DNA of 42,969 nt from Flavobacterium aquidurense (GCF_001404985.1 NZ_JRLF01000013.1:1-42969); one strand, 5' to 3'. Shown: positions 16,978 through 25,959, numbered from the stretch's first letter. Notes: generated by a model not told the origin, from the letters alone. Made by a program: numbers and translations.

Positions 16978-18657
16978 ATGAAAGAAACCAAACATATATC
17001 AAGATCAAGAGCGCAGGAATCATCTGCAGCAATCGAAAAAATGTACATTACTATGCGCCACTTATTCAACCGCGGTTTTTATAAACCAATGGGAGTTTCC
17101 GGCGATAGTTTACGCGAATCATTACTAGCATTACGTCCGGAAATTTACGGAAATATAGGCGAAGAAAAAGTAGAACTTAACGGACTTTTGTACGTTATTG
17201 AGCGTTTACCAATAGGTATTGAACAATGTAGATTCATTAATTTAACATCAGATGAAGGATATTCTAAATCGCATTTTCAGGCAATAGTTCCTCCCAAAAG
17301 AAGAAGAAATTGTTATAGAATCGATGAGGAACAAATGAATGTTGAAATCACTCGCGGGCGATCTGACATTTATGATATCCTGACACATTTGACTTTTATT
17401 TTTATTGAATCTCATAAAATAAAAAACAGGGTTTTATTAGACGATGGCGGCGAAGTTTCGCGCGATTGGATGAAATTAGAACAAGCAGTATTACAAACGA
17501 AAAAGCTTTCTCAAATCGAAAAAGAAAAAGCAATCTCGCATGTTGCTAATATTTTAGCACGAACTTTTGAGGAAGTTTTAGACATATATGATGCTTTTGG
17601 TTCAGAAAATGCACCGGATAGATTCCTGCATGTAATTTACTGGCTGGGAAAATTAGCAATAGAAGAAGTTGTAGACAATAATAAACGTACCATTACTTTT
17701 AGTCCCGTTTTAAGAGAACGTTTAGGACACCATATTCACGGTGAAATTTGGGCAACAAATATCAAGGAAGTTTTAAAGGCAAATAACCTTTTAAAACGCC
17801 CTATTCACGTTATAAGCGCGAATATGCATAGTGTAATGAATTCGATTTTTGCAACACCATTGTTGAAAACAAAATTCAAGGACAAGTCTGATTTTTATAT
17901 TTATGAAGAGTTAAGTAAATCAGGCGCAAAAGAGACCAGAAGCATTGTTGAAGAACTGGCACTAAAAAATGGCATGATTTCGCTGCCGGATAGTTCAGGA
18001 ACAAACATTGACGTTCAGATTTTTGATACTGCAAAAATTGACTGGACAAAAACGGCGTTTCCAAAAACAGTAGTCGACGAAGCAGCACCTGTTATTATTG
18101 TAATGGATTATGCTTTTGGCGAGCAGGCTTACGAGACGATTGATGAATTATTAAAACCATATAAAAAAGAAACGTTACTAAATGTAAAATCAGTTTCGAT
18201 AATGGGTAAAGCCGGAATTCTGGAAGGCGGAAAAGGAGATATCATGATTCCAACTGCACACATAAATGAAGGAACAGCCGATAATTATTTCTTCGAAAAT
18301 GAATTAACAGGAGCCATGTTTGAAGGAAATGACATTGCAGTTTTTGAAGGCGCAATGGTTACAGTTCTTGGAACATCATTACAAAACAGAGATTTATTGA
18401 AATTCTTTCATGAGTCGACCTGGGGAGTAATTGGTCTTGAAATGGAAGGTTCTTATTACCAAAAGGCCATTCAGTCAGCATCAAAAATTAGAAAAAGCGT
18501 ACCACACGATATCAAAGTTCGTTATGCGTATTACGCCTCAGATAATCCACTTGAAACCGGAAGCACATTAGCATCAGGCGGATTAGGAACGACAGGGGTA
18601 AAACCAACATATTTGATTACTATTAAAATTCTGGAACAAATTTTCGACGTAAAATAA
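16978..18657 (+). CDS. DUF6909 protein with nucleoside-phosphorylase-like C-terminal half
   Basis: 559 residues, conserved in Bacteroidota (I believe DUF6909). The N-terminal part (AIEKMYITMRHLFNRGFYKPMGVSGDSLRESLLALRPEIYG) is family-specific. From about 365 the protein looks like a nucleoside phosphorylase/nucleosidase fold: IIVMDYAFGEQAYETIDEL, then VSIMGKAGILEGGKGDIMIPTAHI (about 406-429), GLEMEGSYY (about 486-494; EMEG is the ribose-binding motif of that superfamily) and YYASDNP (about 518-524; Asp where the catalytic acid would lie). A cytoplasmic base- or nucleotide-handling role is inferred only. It is a single gene with its own terminator. Confidence 0.8.
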   Translation: MKETKHISRSRAQESSAAIEKMYITMRHLFNRGFYKPMGVSGDSLRESLLALRPEIYGNIGEEKVELNGLLYVIERLPIGIEQCRFINLTSDEGYSKSHFQAIVPPKRRRNCYRIDEEQMNVEITRGRSDIYDILTHLTFIFIESHKIKNRVLLDDGGEVSRDWMKLEQAVLQTKKLSQIEKEKAISHVANILARTFEEVLDIYDAFGSENAPDRFLHVIYWLGKLAIEEVVDNNKRTITFSPVLRERLGHHIHGEIWATNIKEVLKANNLLKRPIHVISANMHSVMNSIFATPLLKTKFKDKSDFYIYEELSKSGAKETRSIVEELALKNGMISLPDSSGTNIDVQIFDTAKIDWTKTAFPKTVVDEAAPVIIVMDYAFGEQAYETIDELLKPYKKETLLNVKSVSIMGKAGILEGGKGDIMIPTAHINEGTADNYFFENELTGAMFEGNDIAVFEGAMVTVLGTSLQNRDLLKFFHESTWGVIGLEMEGSYYQKAIQSASKIRKSVPHDIKVRYAYYASDNPLETGSTLASGGLGTTGVKPTYLITIKILEQIFDVK

Positions 18658-18703
18658 AACAGAAGTGTCTGAAATATATCAAACAAACAATAAATAACAT
18701 TTT

Positions 18704-18734
18704 ACTGCCTAATTATTTTAGGCAGTTTTTTTTT
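18704..18734 (+). terminator. Terminator after the DUF6909 gene
   Basis: actgcctaa/ttaggcagt stem (18704-18712 and 18718-18726) with a 5-nt loop and a run of nine T. Confidence 0.88.
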
Positions 18735-18763
18735 AGAATAGTTTTTATAATTTCCAAATCAAT

Positions 18764-18771
18764 TACATTTG
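18764..18771 (+). promoter_or_regulatory. Possible -7 box of the UDP-glucuronate decarboxylase gene
   Basis: TACATTTG fits TAnnTTTG and lies 19 bp before the ATG. There is no clear TTTG at -33. Confidence 0.5.
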
Positions 18772-18790
18772 CGATGTATAAATAATTACT

Positions 18791-19774
18791 ATGAAAAGAA
18801 TACTTATTACGGGAGCGGCAGGATTTTTAGGATCGCATTTATGTGACCGATTCATTAAAGAAGGCTATTATGTTATTGGAATGGATAATCTGATTACCGG
18901 AGATCTTAAAAATATAGAACATTTATTCAAATTAGAACATTTCGAATTTTATCATCATGATATCACCAAGTTTGTACACATTCCTGGTGATTTAGATTAT
19001 ATTTTACATTTTGCTTCACCGGCAAGTCCTATAGATTATTTAAAAATCCCGATTCAGACGTTGAAAGTCGGATCTCTTGGAACGCATAATTTGTTAGGAT
19101 TAGCAAGAGTAAAAAAAGCCAGAATTTTAATTGCTTCAACATCTGAAGTTTACGGAGATCCTTTAGTTCACCCACAAACCGAAGAATATTACGGAAACGT
19201 AAATACAATTGGACCACGTGGTGTTTATGACGAAGCAAAACGTTTTCAGGAATCAATTACAATGGCATATCATACTTTTCACGGGGTAGAAACCAGAATC
19301 GTGCGTATTTTTAATACTTACGGACCAAGAATGCGATTGAACGACGGACGTGTAATTCCGGCTTTTATTGGTCAGGCTTTACGTGGGGAAGATTTAACTA
19401 TTTTTGGAGACGGAATGCAAACGCGTTCTTTTTGTTATGTTGACGATCAGGTCGAAGGTATTTTTAGATTATTACACTCAGATTATGTTTATCCTGTAAA
19501 TATTGGAAATCCGGACGAAATCACCATCAAGGATTTTGCAGAAGAGATCATTAAATTAACCGGAACAAATCAAAAGGTAGTCTATCATCCATTACCTGTA
19601 AATGATCCTTTACAACGCCAGCCAGACACTACAAAAGCAAAGGAGTTATTAGGTTGGGAAGCAAAAGTAAGCCGTTCTGAAGGAATGAAAATTACATATG
19701 ATTATTTCAGATCACTTTCTAAAGAAGAATTATCAAAAGAAGAACACAAAGATTTTTCGAATTATATTAAATAA
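18791..19774 (+). CDS. UDP-glucuronic acid decarboxylase (UDP-xylose synthase)
   Basis: Extended short-chain dehydrogenase/reductase, 327 residues, that oxidises and decarboxylates UDP-glucuronate to UDP-xylose (or the 4-keto intermediate). The NAD site [10 protein letters not shown] is at residues 8-17. The next signatures are [11 protein letters not shown] (about 76-86), the STSEVYGDP catalytic serine region, [11 protein letters not shown] with the YxxxK pair Tyr146/Lys150, and ARG-type [19 protein letters not shown] and [15 protein letters not shown]. The SPIDYLK and YDEAKR context is typical of UXS enzymes rather than of GalE or RmlB. It feeds sugar nucleotides to the polysaccharide genes that converge on it. 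Confidence 0.9.
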   Translation: MKRILITGAAGFLGSHLCDRFIKEGYYVIGMDNLITGDLKNIEHLFKLEHFEFYHHDITKFVHIPGDLDYILHFASPASPIDYLKIPIQTLKVGSLGTHNLLGLARVKKARILIASTSEVYGDPLVHPQTEEYYGNVNTIGPRGVYDEAKRFQESITMAYHTFHGVETRIVRIFNTYGPRMRLNDGRVIPAFIGQALRGEDLTIFGDGMQTRSFCYVDDQVEGIFRLLHSDYVYPVNIGNPDEITIKDFAEEIIKLTGTNQKVVYHPLPVNDPLQRQPDTTKAKELLGWEAKVSRSEGMKITYDYFRSLSKEELSKEEHKDFSNYIK

Positions 19775-19776
19775 AG

Positions 19777-19810
19777 AAACGGGCAATTATATTATGATAA
19801 TTGCCCGTTT
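19777..19810. terminator. Bidirectional terminator
   Basis: Perfect 14-bp stem aaacgggcaattat/ataattgcccgttt (19777-19790 and 19797-19810) between two convergent genes, T-rich on the right and A-rich on the left. Confidence 0.88.
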
Positions 19811-19828
19811 TGTTTTTACCGAATTGAC

Positions 19829-21016
19829 TTAAAAAGCATTCTTTCCAATGAGTTCCTTCATTTGCTGATCCAGATTAAAATGGCTTTTTGCATGAAGAAA
19901 AATATCCTTTTTCATTTTTTGAATTTCATCTTTTCCTAACTCTGAAATTTGGTTTAAAGTTGCATTTAATTGTTGAAAATCTTCAACCGGAACAACCCAG
20001 CCCAAATTATTTTCTTCAACAATATTTTCTCCTTCGCCTCCGCCAAAATAAAAAACAGGAAACCCTAAAGCGCTGTATTCAAATATTTTTGAAGGAACAG
20101 ATCCATAAATTCTTGTTTTAAGAGGAACAAGGGCAATATCCTGATTCTTTAGTGTTTCATGCAGAATATTTCGTTCTAACATTCCGTGAAAAACTATTTT
20201 TTTTGTCGGATTTTGGTTGAGGTAATTTACAATTTGAGTTTTCTCTGCGCCATCTCCAAAAATATGCAATTCGATGTTTAGATTTTCTAACTTCAATTGC
20301 TGAATAAGTTCAAAAACACCTTGCGCGACACCAAGCAAACCAGCATAGAAAAACTTTATTGGTTCTATAGAATTATCCTTTTCTTCAAGGAAATCTTCTA
20401 CAAAATGATCCGGATAATTGCGATATAAAAAGCATTTTTTTTCAGGAAAGATGGAATGTATATGTTCAATTATTTCATTGGACTGACCAAAAATATGCGT
20501 TGCTTTTTTATAAATAAATCGTTCAATAAAAAGCAGGATTTTGTGTGAGATACTGTTTTTCTTGAGCACTTCAAGTTCAATAGCAGCAGTTGGCCAGAGA
20601 TCTGAAACATTTAGAATTATGGTTTTACGCTTAAGCCAAAGTGTAAAAACAGAAACAAACGAAAGCAATAATGGCGGCGATTGCACAATAACCTTTTTAG
20701 GAGTTTTGGCAAAAAGTAAATAAAAGAATAAAGTGGTTGAAAACGAAAGTGTTGAAACAATTCGTTTAAAGATATTCGAACTATTACTGGGATAAATCCA
20801 AAGACGTTTTAGTGTGATATTCTGAATTTTTTCGGTAACAGAGAACTTACCTTTATATTCCGGAAATAATTCTCCTTTAGGATAATTAGGCAAAGGAGAA
20901 ATCACCGAAACTTCATATCCGTTTTGATTTAATTTCAAAGCCAGTTGCTCTATTCTATTGGCAGCAGCACCTTTTTCTGGCGGATAATAATTTGATATAA
21001 TTAAAATCTCCTTCAT
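19829..21016 (-). CDS. Family 4 glycosyltransferase (WbuB-like)
   Basis: 395-residue cytoplasmic-face glycosyltransferase with two Rossmann halves. N-terminal ILIISNYYPPEKGAAANRIEQLALKLNQNGYEVSVISPLPNYPKGELF is typical of the WbuB/WcaI-like GT4 subgroup. C-terminal FFYAGLLGVAQGVFELIQQL and GSVPSKIFEYSALGFPVFYFGGGEGENIVEENNLGWVVP include the donor-binding region with the conserved glutamates. The hydrophobic stretch at about 90-130 suggests membrane association. Its start overlaps the wecB stop by one base (TAATG), so the two are translated together. The acceptor cannot be read from sequence. Confidence 0.88.
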   Translation of the reverse strand: MKEILIISNYYPPEKGAAANRIEQLALKLNQNGYEVSVISPLPNYPKGELFPEYKGKFSVTEKIQNITLKRLWIYPSNSSNIFKRIVSTLSFSTTLFFYLLFAKTPKKVIVQSPPLLLSFVSVFTLWLKRKTIILNVSDLWPTAAIELEVLKKNSISHKILLFIERFIYKKATHIFGQSNEIIEHIHSIFPEKKCFLYRNYPDHFVEDFLEEKDNSIEPIKFFYAGLLGVAQGVFELIQQLKLENLNIELHIFGDGAEKTQIVNYLNQNPTKKIVFHGMLERNILHETLKNQDIALVPLKTRIYGSVPSKIFEYSALGFPVFYFGGGEGENIVEENNLGWVVPVEDFQQLNATLNQISELGKDEIQKMKKDIFLHAKSHFNLDQQMKELIGKNAF

Positions 21017-22104
21017 TATTTTTTATCCAATAAAATTGAAATAATTCTTTCAGATGCTTTCCCGTCCCATAATTCCGGGATACCACTTTTTCGTGGACCA
21101 TTTTTCAAGAACATACCAAAGATTTTTTGTAAATTTTCTAATGATGTTCCTACGATAGTATTAGACCCTATAGTTTCTGTTTCAGGTCTTTCAGTATTAT
21201 TTCGCATCGTAAAACACGGAATTCCCATTACGGTTGTTTCTTCAGAAATTCCGCCGCTATCGGTAATAACCGCAAAACTATTTTTGATTAAATACATGAA
21301 ATTTAAGTATCCTTGCGGAGCAACAAAAATGATGTTTTTAAACTTAATATCGCTTTCACTCAAAATAGCCTGCGTTCTTGGATGAATTGGAAACAATATT
21401 TTTTTATCAGTAACTAAATTATCAATTCCGTGAAGTAATTCAAGAAGTGATGAAACTTCGTCAACATTTCCGGGACGATGTAAAGTTAGAATGATATAAT
21501 TTTTTTCGTTTAATAGATGTTCTTTCCAAAAATCAGGAGCCGAAATTCTATTGATGTTTTGGTATAAGGTATCAATCATGACATTGCCCACAAAATGAAT
21601 ATTTTCAGGATCCGAACCCAATTTTAGTAAGTTTTCTGAGGCCGAAGTTGAGGTTGTAAAAAAGTAATCGGTGATACTATCCGTCAACATTCTGTTGATT
21701 TCTTCCGGCATTGTTAAATCTCCGGAACGAATTCCCGCTTCTACATGCGCTACTTTAGTGTTGCATTTTTTTGCCACGATCGAACACGCCATTGTAGAAT
21801 TGACATCGCCAACAACCAAAACTAAATCACAAGGGTTTTGAATCAATTCTTTCTCAAAAGCAATCATTATGGCCGCAGTTTGTTCTGCCTGAGAACCACT
21901 TTTTACTTCTAGATTTACACTTGGTTTTGGAATATTTAATTCTTCAAAAAAAGTATCACTTAAGTTTTTATCATAATGCTGACCGGTATGAACCAATCGA
22001 AAAGAAACATCAAAACCTTCATTTTGCTTCCTTTTTATGGCATTAATAATGGGTGCAATTTTTATAAAATTAGGTCTTGCGCCAGCGATTATAGTGATTT
22101 TCAT
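21016..22104 (-). CDS. wecB: Non-hydrolysing UDP-N-acetylglucosamine 2-epimerase
   Basis: Interconverts UDP-GlcNAc and UDP-ManNAc for surface polysaccharide synthesis. The 362 residues carry the family signatures: GARPNFIKIAPI (8-19), VHTGQHYDKNLSDTFFEEL, LVVGDVNSTMACSIVAKK, HVEAGIRSGDLTMPEEINR, LTLHRPGNVDE, ITDSGGISEETTVMGIPCFTMRNNTERPET. All active-site motifs look intact. It is coupled to the glycosyltransferase downstream. Confidence 0.94.
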   Translation of the reverse strand: MKITIIAGARPNFIKIAPIINAIKRKQNEGFDVSFRLVHTGQHYDKNLSDTFFEELNIPKPSVNLEVKSGSQAEQTAAIMIAFEKELIQNPCDLVLVVGDVNSTMACSIVAKKCNTKVAHVEAGIRSGDLTMPEEINRMLTDSITDYFFTTSTSASENLLKLGSDPENIHFVGNVMIDTLYQNINRISAPDFWKEHLLNEKNYIILTLHRPGNVDEVSSLLELLHGIDNLVTDKKILFPIHPRTQAILSESDIKFKNIIFVAPQGYLNFMYLIKNSFAVITDSGGISEETTVMGIPCFTMRNNTERPETETIGSNTIVGTSLENLQKIFGMFLKNGPRKSGIPELWDGKASERIISILLDKK

Positions 22105-22233
22105 AAGTTGGTGGTATTCTTTCTAAAAACTTTCTTTTGGCAAAAGTAAAGTTTAAATTGGAATCTGCGTAAGTTGAGATAATTTCTTCAATTTTTAAAT
22201 GAATTTTGAAGTGTATTAAATTTATCTTGTCAG

Positions 22234-22264
22234 AATTGGAGGTCACAATTTGTGATCTCCAATT
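22234..22264. repeat. Palindrome 1 downstream of ORF6N
   Basis: aattggaggtcaca (22234-22247) and tgtgatctccaatt (22251-22264) are reverse complements with one mismatch in 14. The core is the same as that of the palindrome inside the ORF6N gene. Confidence 0.85.
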
Positions 22265-22283
22265 TTTAATTTATCAATTCTCT

Positions 22284-22304
22284 AAGGTCGCAAATTGCGA
22301 CCTT
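22284..22304. repeat. Palindrome 2 downstream of ORF6N
   Basis: aaggtcgcaa (22284-22293), one centre base, ttgcgacctt (22295-22304): perfect arms. It has the same frame as palindrome 1, but with GGTCGC/GCGACC in place of GGTCAC/GTGACC, that is, a paired change on both arms. Confidence 0.85.
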
Positions 22305-22318
22305 GAAAAAGTAGGGAA

Positions 22319-22840
22319 TTATTTTTTATAGCCAATTTTCACTCTCTCATTTTCATCTTCTTTCTTTTCAGTCAATTCATCTAAATAAGAAAAGACCAAT
22401 TCAATATTTTTATCATGATTTTCTAACTTTTTTTGAATCTTCAGAATATCAACTTTAATTTCCGTTGTATCCAAAAGCATTTGTCTCACTCTTGTGAAAA
22501 TACGCATGATTAGAATATTGGTTTGAATTGCTTTGTCGCTTTTTAAAATGCTTGAGAGCATGAGAATGCCATGTTCAGTAAAGGCAAAAGGGGATATTCT
22601 AGTTCCTCCCCAACTTGAGGTCACAATTTGTGACCTCAAGTTATTAAATTCAGTTTGAGATAATTCAAACATAAAATCTTCGGGAAATCTTGAAATATTT
22701 CTTTTTACAGATTGCTTTAAAACTTTAGTTTCAATTCCATAAAGTAAAGCGAGATCACGATCAAGCATAACTTTTTGACCTCGGACAAAATATATTTTAT
22801 TAGAAATTGTTTCTTCAGAAAGTAGAGATTGATCGTCCAT
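22319..22840 (-). CDS. ORF6N-domain DNA-binding protein
   Basis: 173 residues. The ORF6N (KilA-N-related) domain covers about 12-110: ISNKIYFVRGQKVMLDRDLALLYGIETKVLKQSVKRNISRFPEDFMFELSQTEFNNLRSQ, then FAFTEHGILMLSSILKSDKAIQTNILIMRIFTRVRQML. A coiled-coil-like tail (about 120-173, KVDILKIQKKLENHDKNIELVFSYLDELTEKK) follows. In phages the domain is a DNA-binding regulator; chromosomal copies are common in Bacteroidota with unknown function. The codons for N67-S76 (NLRSQIVTSS) form a perfect palindrome, and related palindromes lie within 90 bp after the stop. It sits inside a polysaccharide gene run but shows no link to it. Confidence 0.9.
   Translation of the reverse strand: MDDQSLLSEETISNKIYFVRGQKVMLDRDLALLYGIETKVLKQSVKRNISRFPEDFMFELSQTEFNNLRSQIVTSSWGGTRISPFAFTEHGILMLSSILKSDKAIQTNILIMRIFTRVRQMLLDTTEIKVDILKIQKKLENHDKNIELVFSYLDELTEKKEDENERVKIGYKK
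22612..22642. repeat. Perfect palindrome inside the ORF6N gene
   Basis: aacttgaggtcacaa (22612-22626), centre t (22627), then ttgtgacctcaagtt (22628-22642): 15-bp perfect arms wholly within coding sequence for NLRSQIVTSS. Confidence 0.9.
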
Positions 22841-22883
22841 GAGTTTTAATTAAAAAAAAACAAATGTAAGATTTTATTTATAT

Positions 22884-24215
22884 TTATAAGTGAGATTTAA
22901 ATTGTTTTAGCTTTCCGCTTTTGTTTCTTTCCAGAACTGTTCTTCGGGTAAAACTAAAGTTTAAATTAGGCTCTAAATATAATGAGATTGCCTTTTCTAT
23001 TTTTTGAATTTGAGCAGTATGTAATTCACGATCACTAACATATTCAATTTCAAAAGTATCGAATTGGGTTTGTTTGATAATAAATTCTTTTACATTTCCG
23101 TCATCTTCAACAATGCTTTTGGTTACATAATAAAAGGTCAAACCCGGTGATTTTTTTCCGCTTGGGAGAATCGCAATGTCATTTGTTCTGCCAATTAGTT
23201 TTTTAAGAATCGGTTTTTGTGGCGTACTTTTTTCATCTAAAATTCCGATATCACCTATTTCATATCTTATAAACGGATGTGCTTTATTAAACAAAGAAGT
23301 AATCACAATTCGGCCTTCTTCCCCGTAAGGGAGAACATTATTATTTTTGTCTAAAATTTCAACAAAAAGCGTTTCTGCATTTATTTGCCAATCTCCGTTT
23401 AAATTTTCAAAAGCTATCAAATCAAGTTCTGATGCTCCATATTCATTGATAATTGGAATTCCGAATTGTTTTTCCAACAGTTTTTTATCCAATTCAAAAA
23501 GCATTTCTGAAGTAACGAAACACGCTTTTAACGTTGGACAAATCTGATTTAAGACAATATTTTTATGTTCTAAATATTTGGCAAATAAAACGATAGAACT
23601 TGTATAGCCGTTGATATAATCGAATTTTTTAGTTTTAAATTTTCGAAGGAATTTCTCCAGAACAACATCTGATAAATCGAAAACCGGAAATCTAAAACGA
23701 TGCGTCAGGAAATCTTTAATCCGCTCTTTTTGATAACCAATAAAATCCATCGGAATACCATAAAAGCGAGCTTGAAGCGAATGATTAAAATCGATTTTAT
23801 ACCATCCAAAACGCATAAAAATTGAAGTCCAGGTTAAGGCGTGACAATATTTATCCTTGGCAAAAACAAAAGGAGTTCCGCTGGATCCGGATGTTTTGTT
23901 GAGGTAAACATTTTTTAAAGTATATCCTTTTGAAAGCCTTTCTACAAGTGGTTTTTGTAAATTTTGTTTATTCAAAATAGGCAAATCTTCCCATATCAAA
24001 TCCGTATTATTTCCAACTAATTCCTGGTAAAATGGATTATTTTTTAGATGAAAATCTACAATTTCTTCTTTTTTATTTTGAAGAAAAAGAGCGTATTCTT
24101 CTTTAGATAAATTCACGATTTTATCTAATTCAGCTTTGGCCTCCTTTATAGGAAAACCATTTAATCGAAGCGAAATATCAAAAAGAGAAATCATTTGAAG
24201 ATAAATTTTCATCAA
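22884..24215 (-). CDS. CapK/PaaK-like adenylate-forming enzyme
   Basis: 443 residues of the phenylacetate-CoA-ligase-like (CapK) family found in capsule loci. The ATP-binding loop LNKTSGSSGTPFVFAKD is at about 103-119; INGYTSSIVLFAKYLE, NEYGASELDLIAFE and GRIVITSLFNKAHPFIRYEIGDIGILDE follow in family order; GRTND near 340 is the hinge; and KSGKLKQFKSHL at the end holds the C-terminal lysine. It probably activates an acyl group for transfer to a polysaccharide or lipid rather than degrading phenylacetate. The start could be either of two adjacent ATG codons. Confidence 0.85.
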   Translation of the reverse strand: MMKIYLQMISLFDISLRLNGFPIKEAKAELDKIVNLSKEEYALFLQNKKEEIVDFHLKNNPFYQELVGNNTDLIWEDLPILNKQNLQKPLVERLSKGYTLKNVYLNKTSGSSGTPFVFAKDKYCHALTWTSIFMRFGWYKIDFNHSLQARFYGIPMDFIGYQKERIKDFLTHRFRFPVFDLSDVVLEKFLRKFKTKKFDYINGYTSSIVLFAKYLEHKNIVLNQICPTLKACFVTSEMLFELDKKLLEKQFGIPIINEYGASELDLIAFENLNGDWQINAETLFVEILDKNNNVLPYGEEGRIVITSLFNKAHPFIRYEIGDIGILDEKSTPQKPILKKLIGRTNDIAILPSGKKSPGLTFYYVTKSIVEDDGNVKEFIIKQTQFDTFEIEYVSDRELHTAQIQKIEKAISLYLEPNLNFSFTRRTVLERNKSGKLKQFKSHL

Positions 24216-24294
24216 AAATAATATTATCCAATTACTAACACAGAAGAATGAACAAGTTTTTAAGATTTAATTATTTTTTACGTACAAAAGCAAT

Positions 24295-24302
24295 TATTTT
24301 TG
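24295..24302 (+). promoter_or_regulatory. Possible -7 box of purD
   Basis: TATTTTTG matches TAnnTTTG, 24 bp before the purD ATG. The -33 region is T-rich (tttttt) without a clean TTTG. Confidence 0.5.
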
Positions 24303-24326
24303 CACCACAACTAAATACAACTACAC

Positions 24327-25601
24327 ATGACAATTTTACTATTGGGATCAGGCGGAAGAGAACATGCTTTTGCGTGGAAAATGATTCAGAGTCCGCTTTG
24401 CGAAAAACTTTTTGTTGCACCAGGAAATGCGGGCACGGCTGCAATTGCTACAAACGTTGCAATGTCTCCAACAGATTTTGATGCGATTAAATCATTTGTG
24501 ATTCAGGAAAATGTAAAAATGGTGGTCGTAGGGCCAGAAGATCCGTTGGTAAAAGGGATTTATGATTATTTTAAAAATGACGAAAGTTTACAGCATATTC
24601 CAGTTATTGGGCCATCAAAATTAGGTGCTCAGTTAGAAGGAAGTAAAGAGTTTGCTAAAGAATTCCTGATGAAACATAACATTCCAACTGCTGCTTATGA
24701 CAGTTTTACTGCCGAAACAGTTGAAAAAGGATGTGATTTCTTAGAAACGTTGCAGCCACCATACGTTTTAAAAGCAGATGGATTGGCAGCTGGAAAAGGA
24801 GTTTTGATTATTCAGGATCTTGAAGAAGCAAAAACGGAATTAAGAAACATGTTGGTTCACGAAAAATTTGGAGCAGCAAGTTCAAAAGTGGTAATCGAAG
24901 AATTCCTGGACGGAATCGAATTAAGCTGTTTTGTTTTAACAGACGGTAAAAGCTATAAAATTCTTCCAACAGCAAAAGATTACAAAAGAATAGGAGAAGG
25001 AGATACAGGATTAAATACAGGCGGAATGGGAGCAGTTTCTCCAGTTCCTTATGTTGATGCTGTTTTGATGGAAAAAATTGAAACACGTATCGTAAAACCA
25101 ACAATTGAAGGTTTCCAGAAAGACGGAATCGAATATAAAGGATTCGTGTTTATTGGTTTGATTAATGTAAAAAATGAGCCAATCGTTATTGAATACAACG
25201 TGAGAATGGGAGATCCTGAAACTGAGGTTGTAGTGCCAAGATTAAAATCTGATTTGGTTGCCTTGTTCCAGTCAGTTGCTGATCAAAAATTAGATACTTT
25301 CGAATTAGAAGTTGATCCAAGAAGTGCTACTACGATTATGGTGGTTTCTGGCGGATATCCTGAAGATTTTGAAAAAGGAAAAATAATTACAGGATTAGAA
25401 AATATTACAGATTCTATAGTTTTTCACGCAGGAACAAAATTAGATGGCAATAATGTCGTTAGTAATGGAGGACGTGTATTAACTGTAACATCTTATGGGG
25501 ACGATTTTCAACAGGCCATAAAAAAATCTTACCAAAATATAGATAAACTAAATTTTGATAAGATGTATTTTAGAAAAGATATTGGCTTCGACTTACTTTA
25601 A
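24327..25601 (+). CDS. purD: Phosphoribosylamine-glycine ligase
   Basis: GAR synthetase, the second step of de novo purine synthesis: phosphoribosylamine + glycine + ATP to GAR. The 424 residues have the N-terminal MTILLLGSGGREHAFAWKM, VVVGPEDPLVKGI, ATP-grasp parts (YVLKADGLAAGKGVLI, VVIEEFLDGIELSCFVLTDGKS, DTGLNTGGMGAVSPVPY, IEYNVRMGDPETEVVVPRLKSDL) and the C-terminal SGGYPEDFEKG and SNGGRVLTVTSYGDD. It starts at the ATG at 24327. The 3' end overlaps the convergent 25593 gene by 9 bp. Confidence 0.96.
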   Translation: MTILLLGSGGREHAFAWKMIQSPLCEKLFVAPGNAGTAAIATNVAMSPTDFDAIKSFVIQENVKMVVVGPEDPLVKGIYDYFKNDESLQHIPVIGPSKLGAQLEGSKEFAKEFLMKHNIPTAAYDSFTAETVEKGCDFLETLQPPYVLKADGLAAGKGVLIIQDLEEAKTELRNMLVHEKFGAASSKVVIEEFLDGIELSCFVLTDGKSYKILPTAKDYKRIGEGDTGLNTGGMGAVSPVPYVDAVLMEKIETRIVKPTIEGFQKDGIEYKGFVFIGLINVKNEPIVIEYNVRMGDPETEVVVPRLKSDLVALFQSVADQKLDTFELEVDPRSATTIMVVSGGYPEDFEKGKIITGLENITDSIVFHAGTKLDGNNVVSNGGRVLTVTSYGDDFQQAIKKSYQNIDKLNFDKMYFRKDIGFDLL

Positions 25602-25823
25602 GAAAGAGTGAGCTGTAGTATCTTGATTTTCTGTTCCGGCGTCATCAAAAATGCGTAATTGTTTAATCCAGTAAACGATTGCGCATGCGCAGATGATCAT
25701 AAAAATCCAGTTAATAGTATTAGCACCAAACCAAGTAATTAGTTCTAAGTGACGTAAAAAGTCAAGTGGAGCAAATAAAATGTTAACGAATAAGTATTGT
25801 ATTCCTTCAAAAAAAGCTGTCAT
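25593..25823 (-). CDS. Small membrane protein (DUF6341-like)
   Basis: 76 residues, one clear membrane helix (INWIFMIICACAIVYWI) and an amphipathic or membrane-edge N-terminus (FFEGIQYLFVNILFAPLDFLRHLE). This pattern matches a small Bacteroidota family I know as DUF6341. It is convergent with purD, the stop regions overlapping by 9 bp. Function unknown. Confidence 0.7.
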   Translation of the reverse strand: MTAFFEGIQYLFVNILFAPLDFLRHLELITWFGANTINWIFMIICACAIVYWIKQLRIFDDAGTENQDTTAHSFLK

Positions 25824-25959
25824 AATTTATAAAATTATATGTTATTTATTGTTTTTAACGCATTGAAGACAAAATTCAATAAAGAATCTTTTTTCAACTT
25901 GTTGGTTTCCTTTTTAAACAAGTATTATATTTACAATCACAAAAGTATAAAATATCCTT

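Noticed and set aside
24248..24481. 77-codon open frame at the purD start
   Set aside because: It overlaps purD in another frame, includes the purD -7 region, and has no coding pattern.
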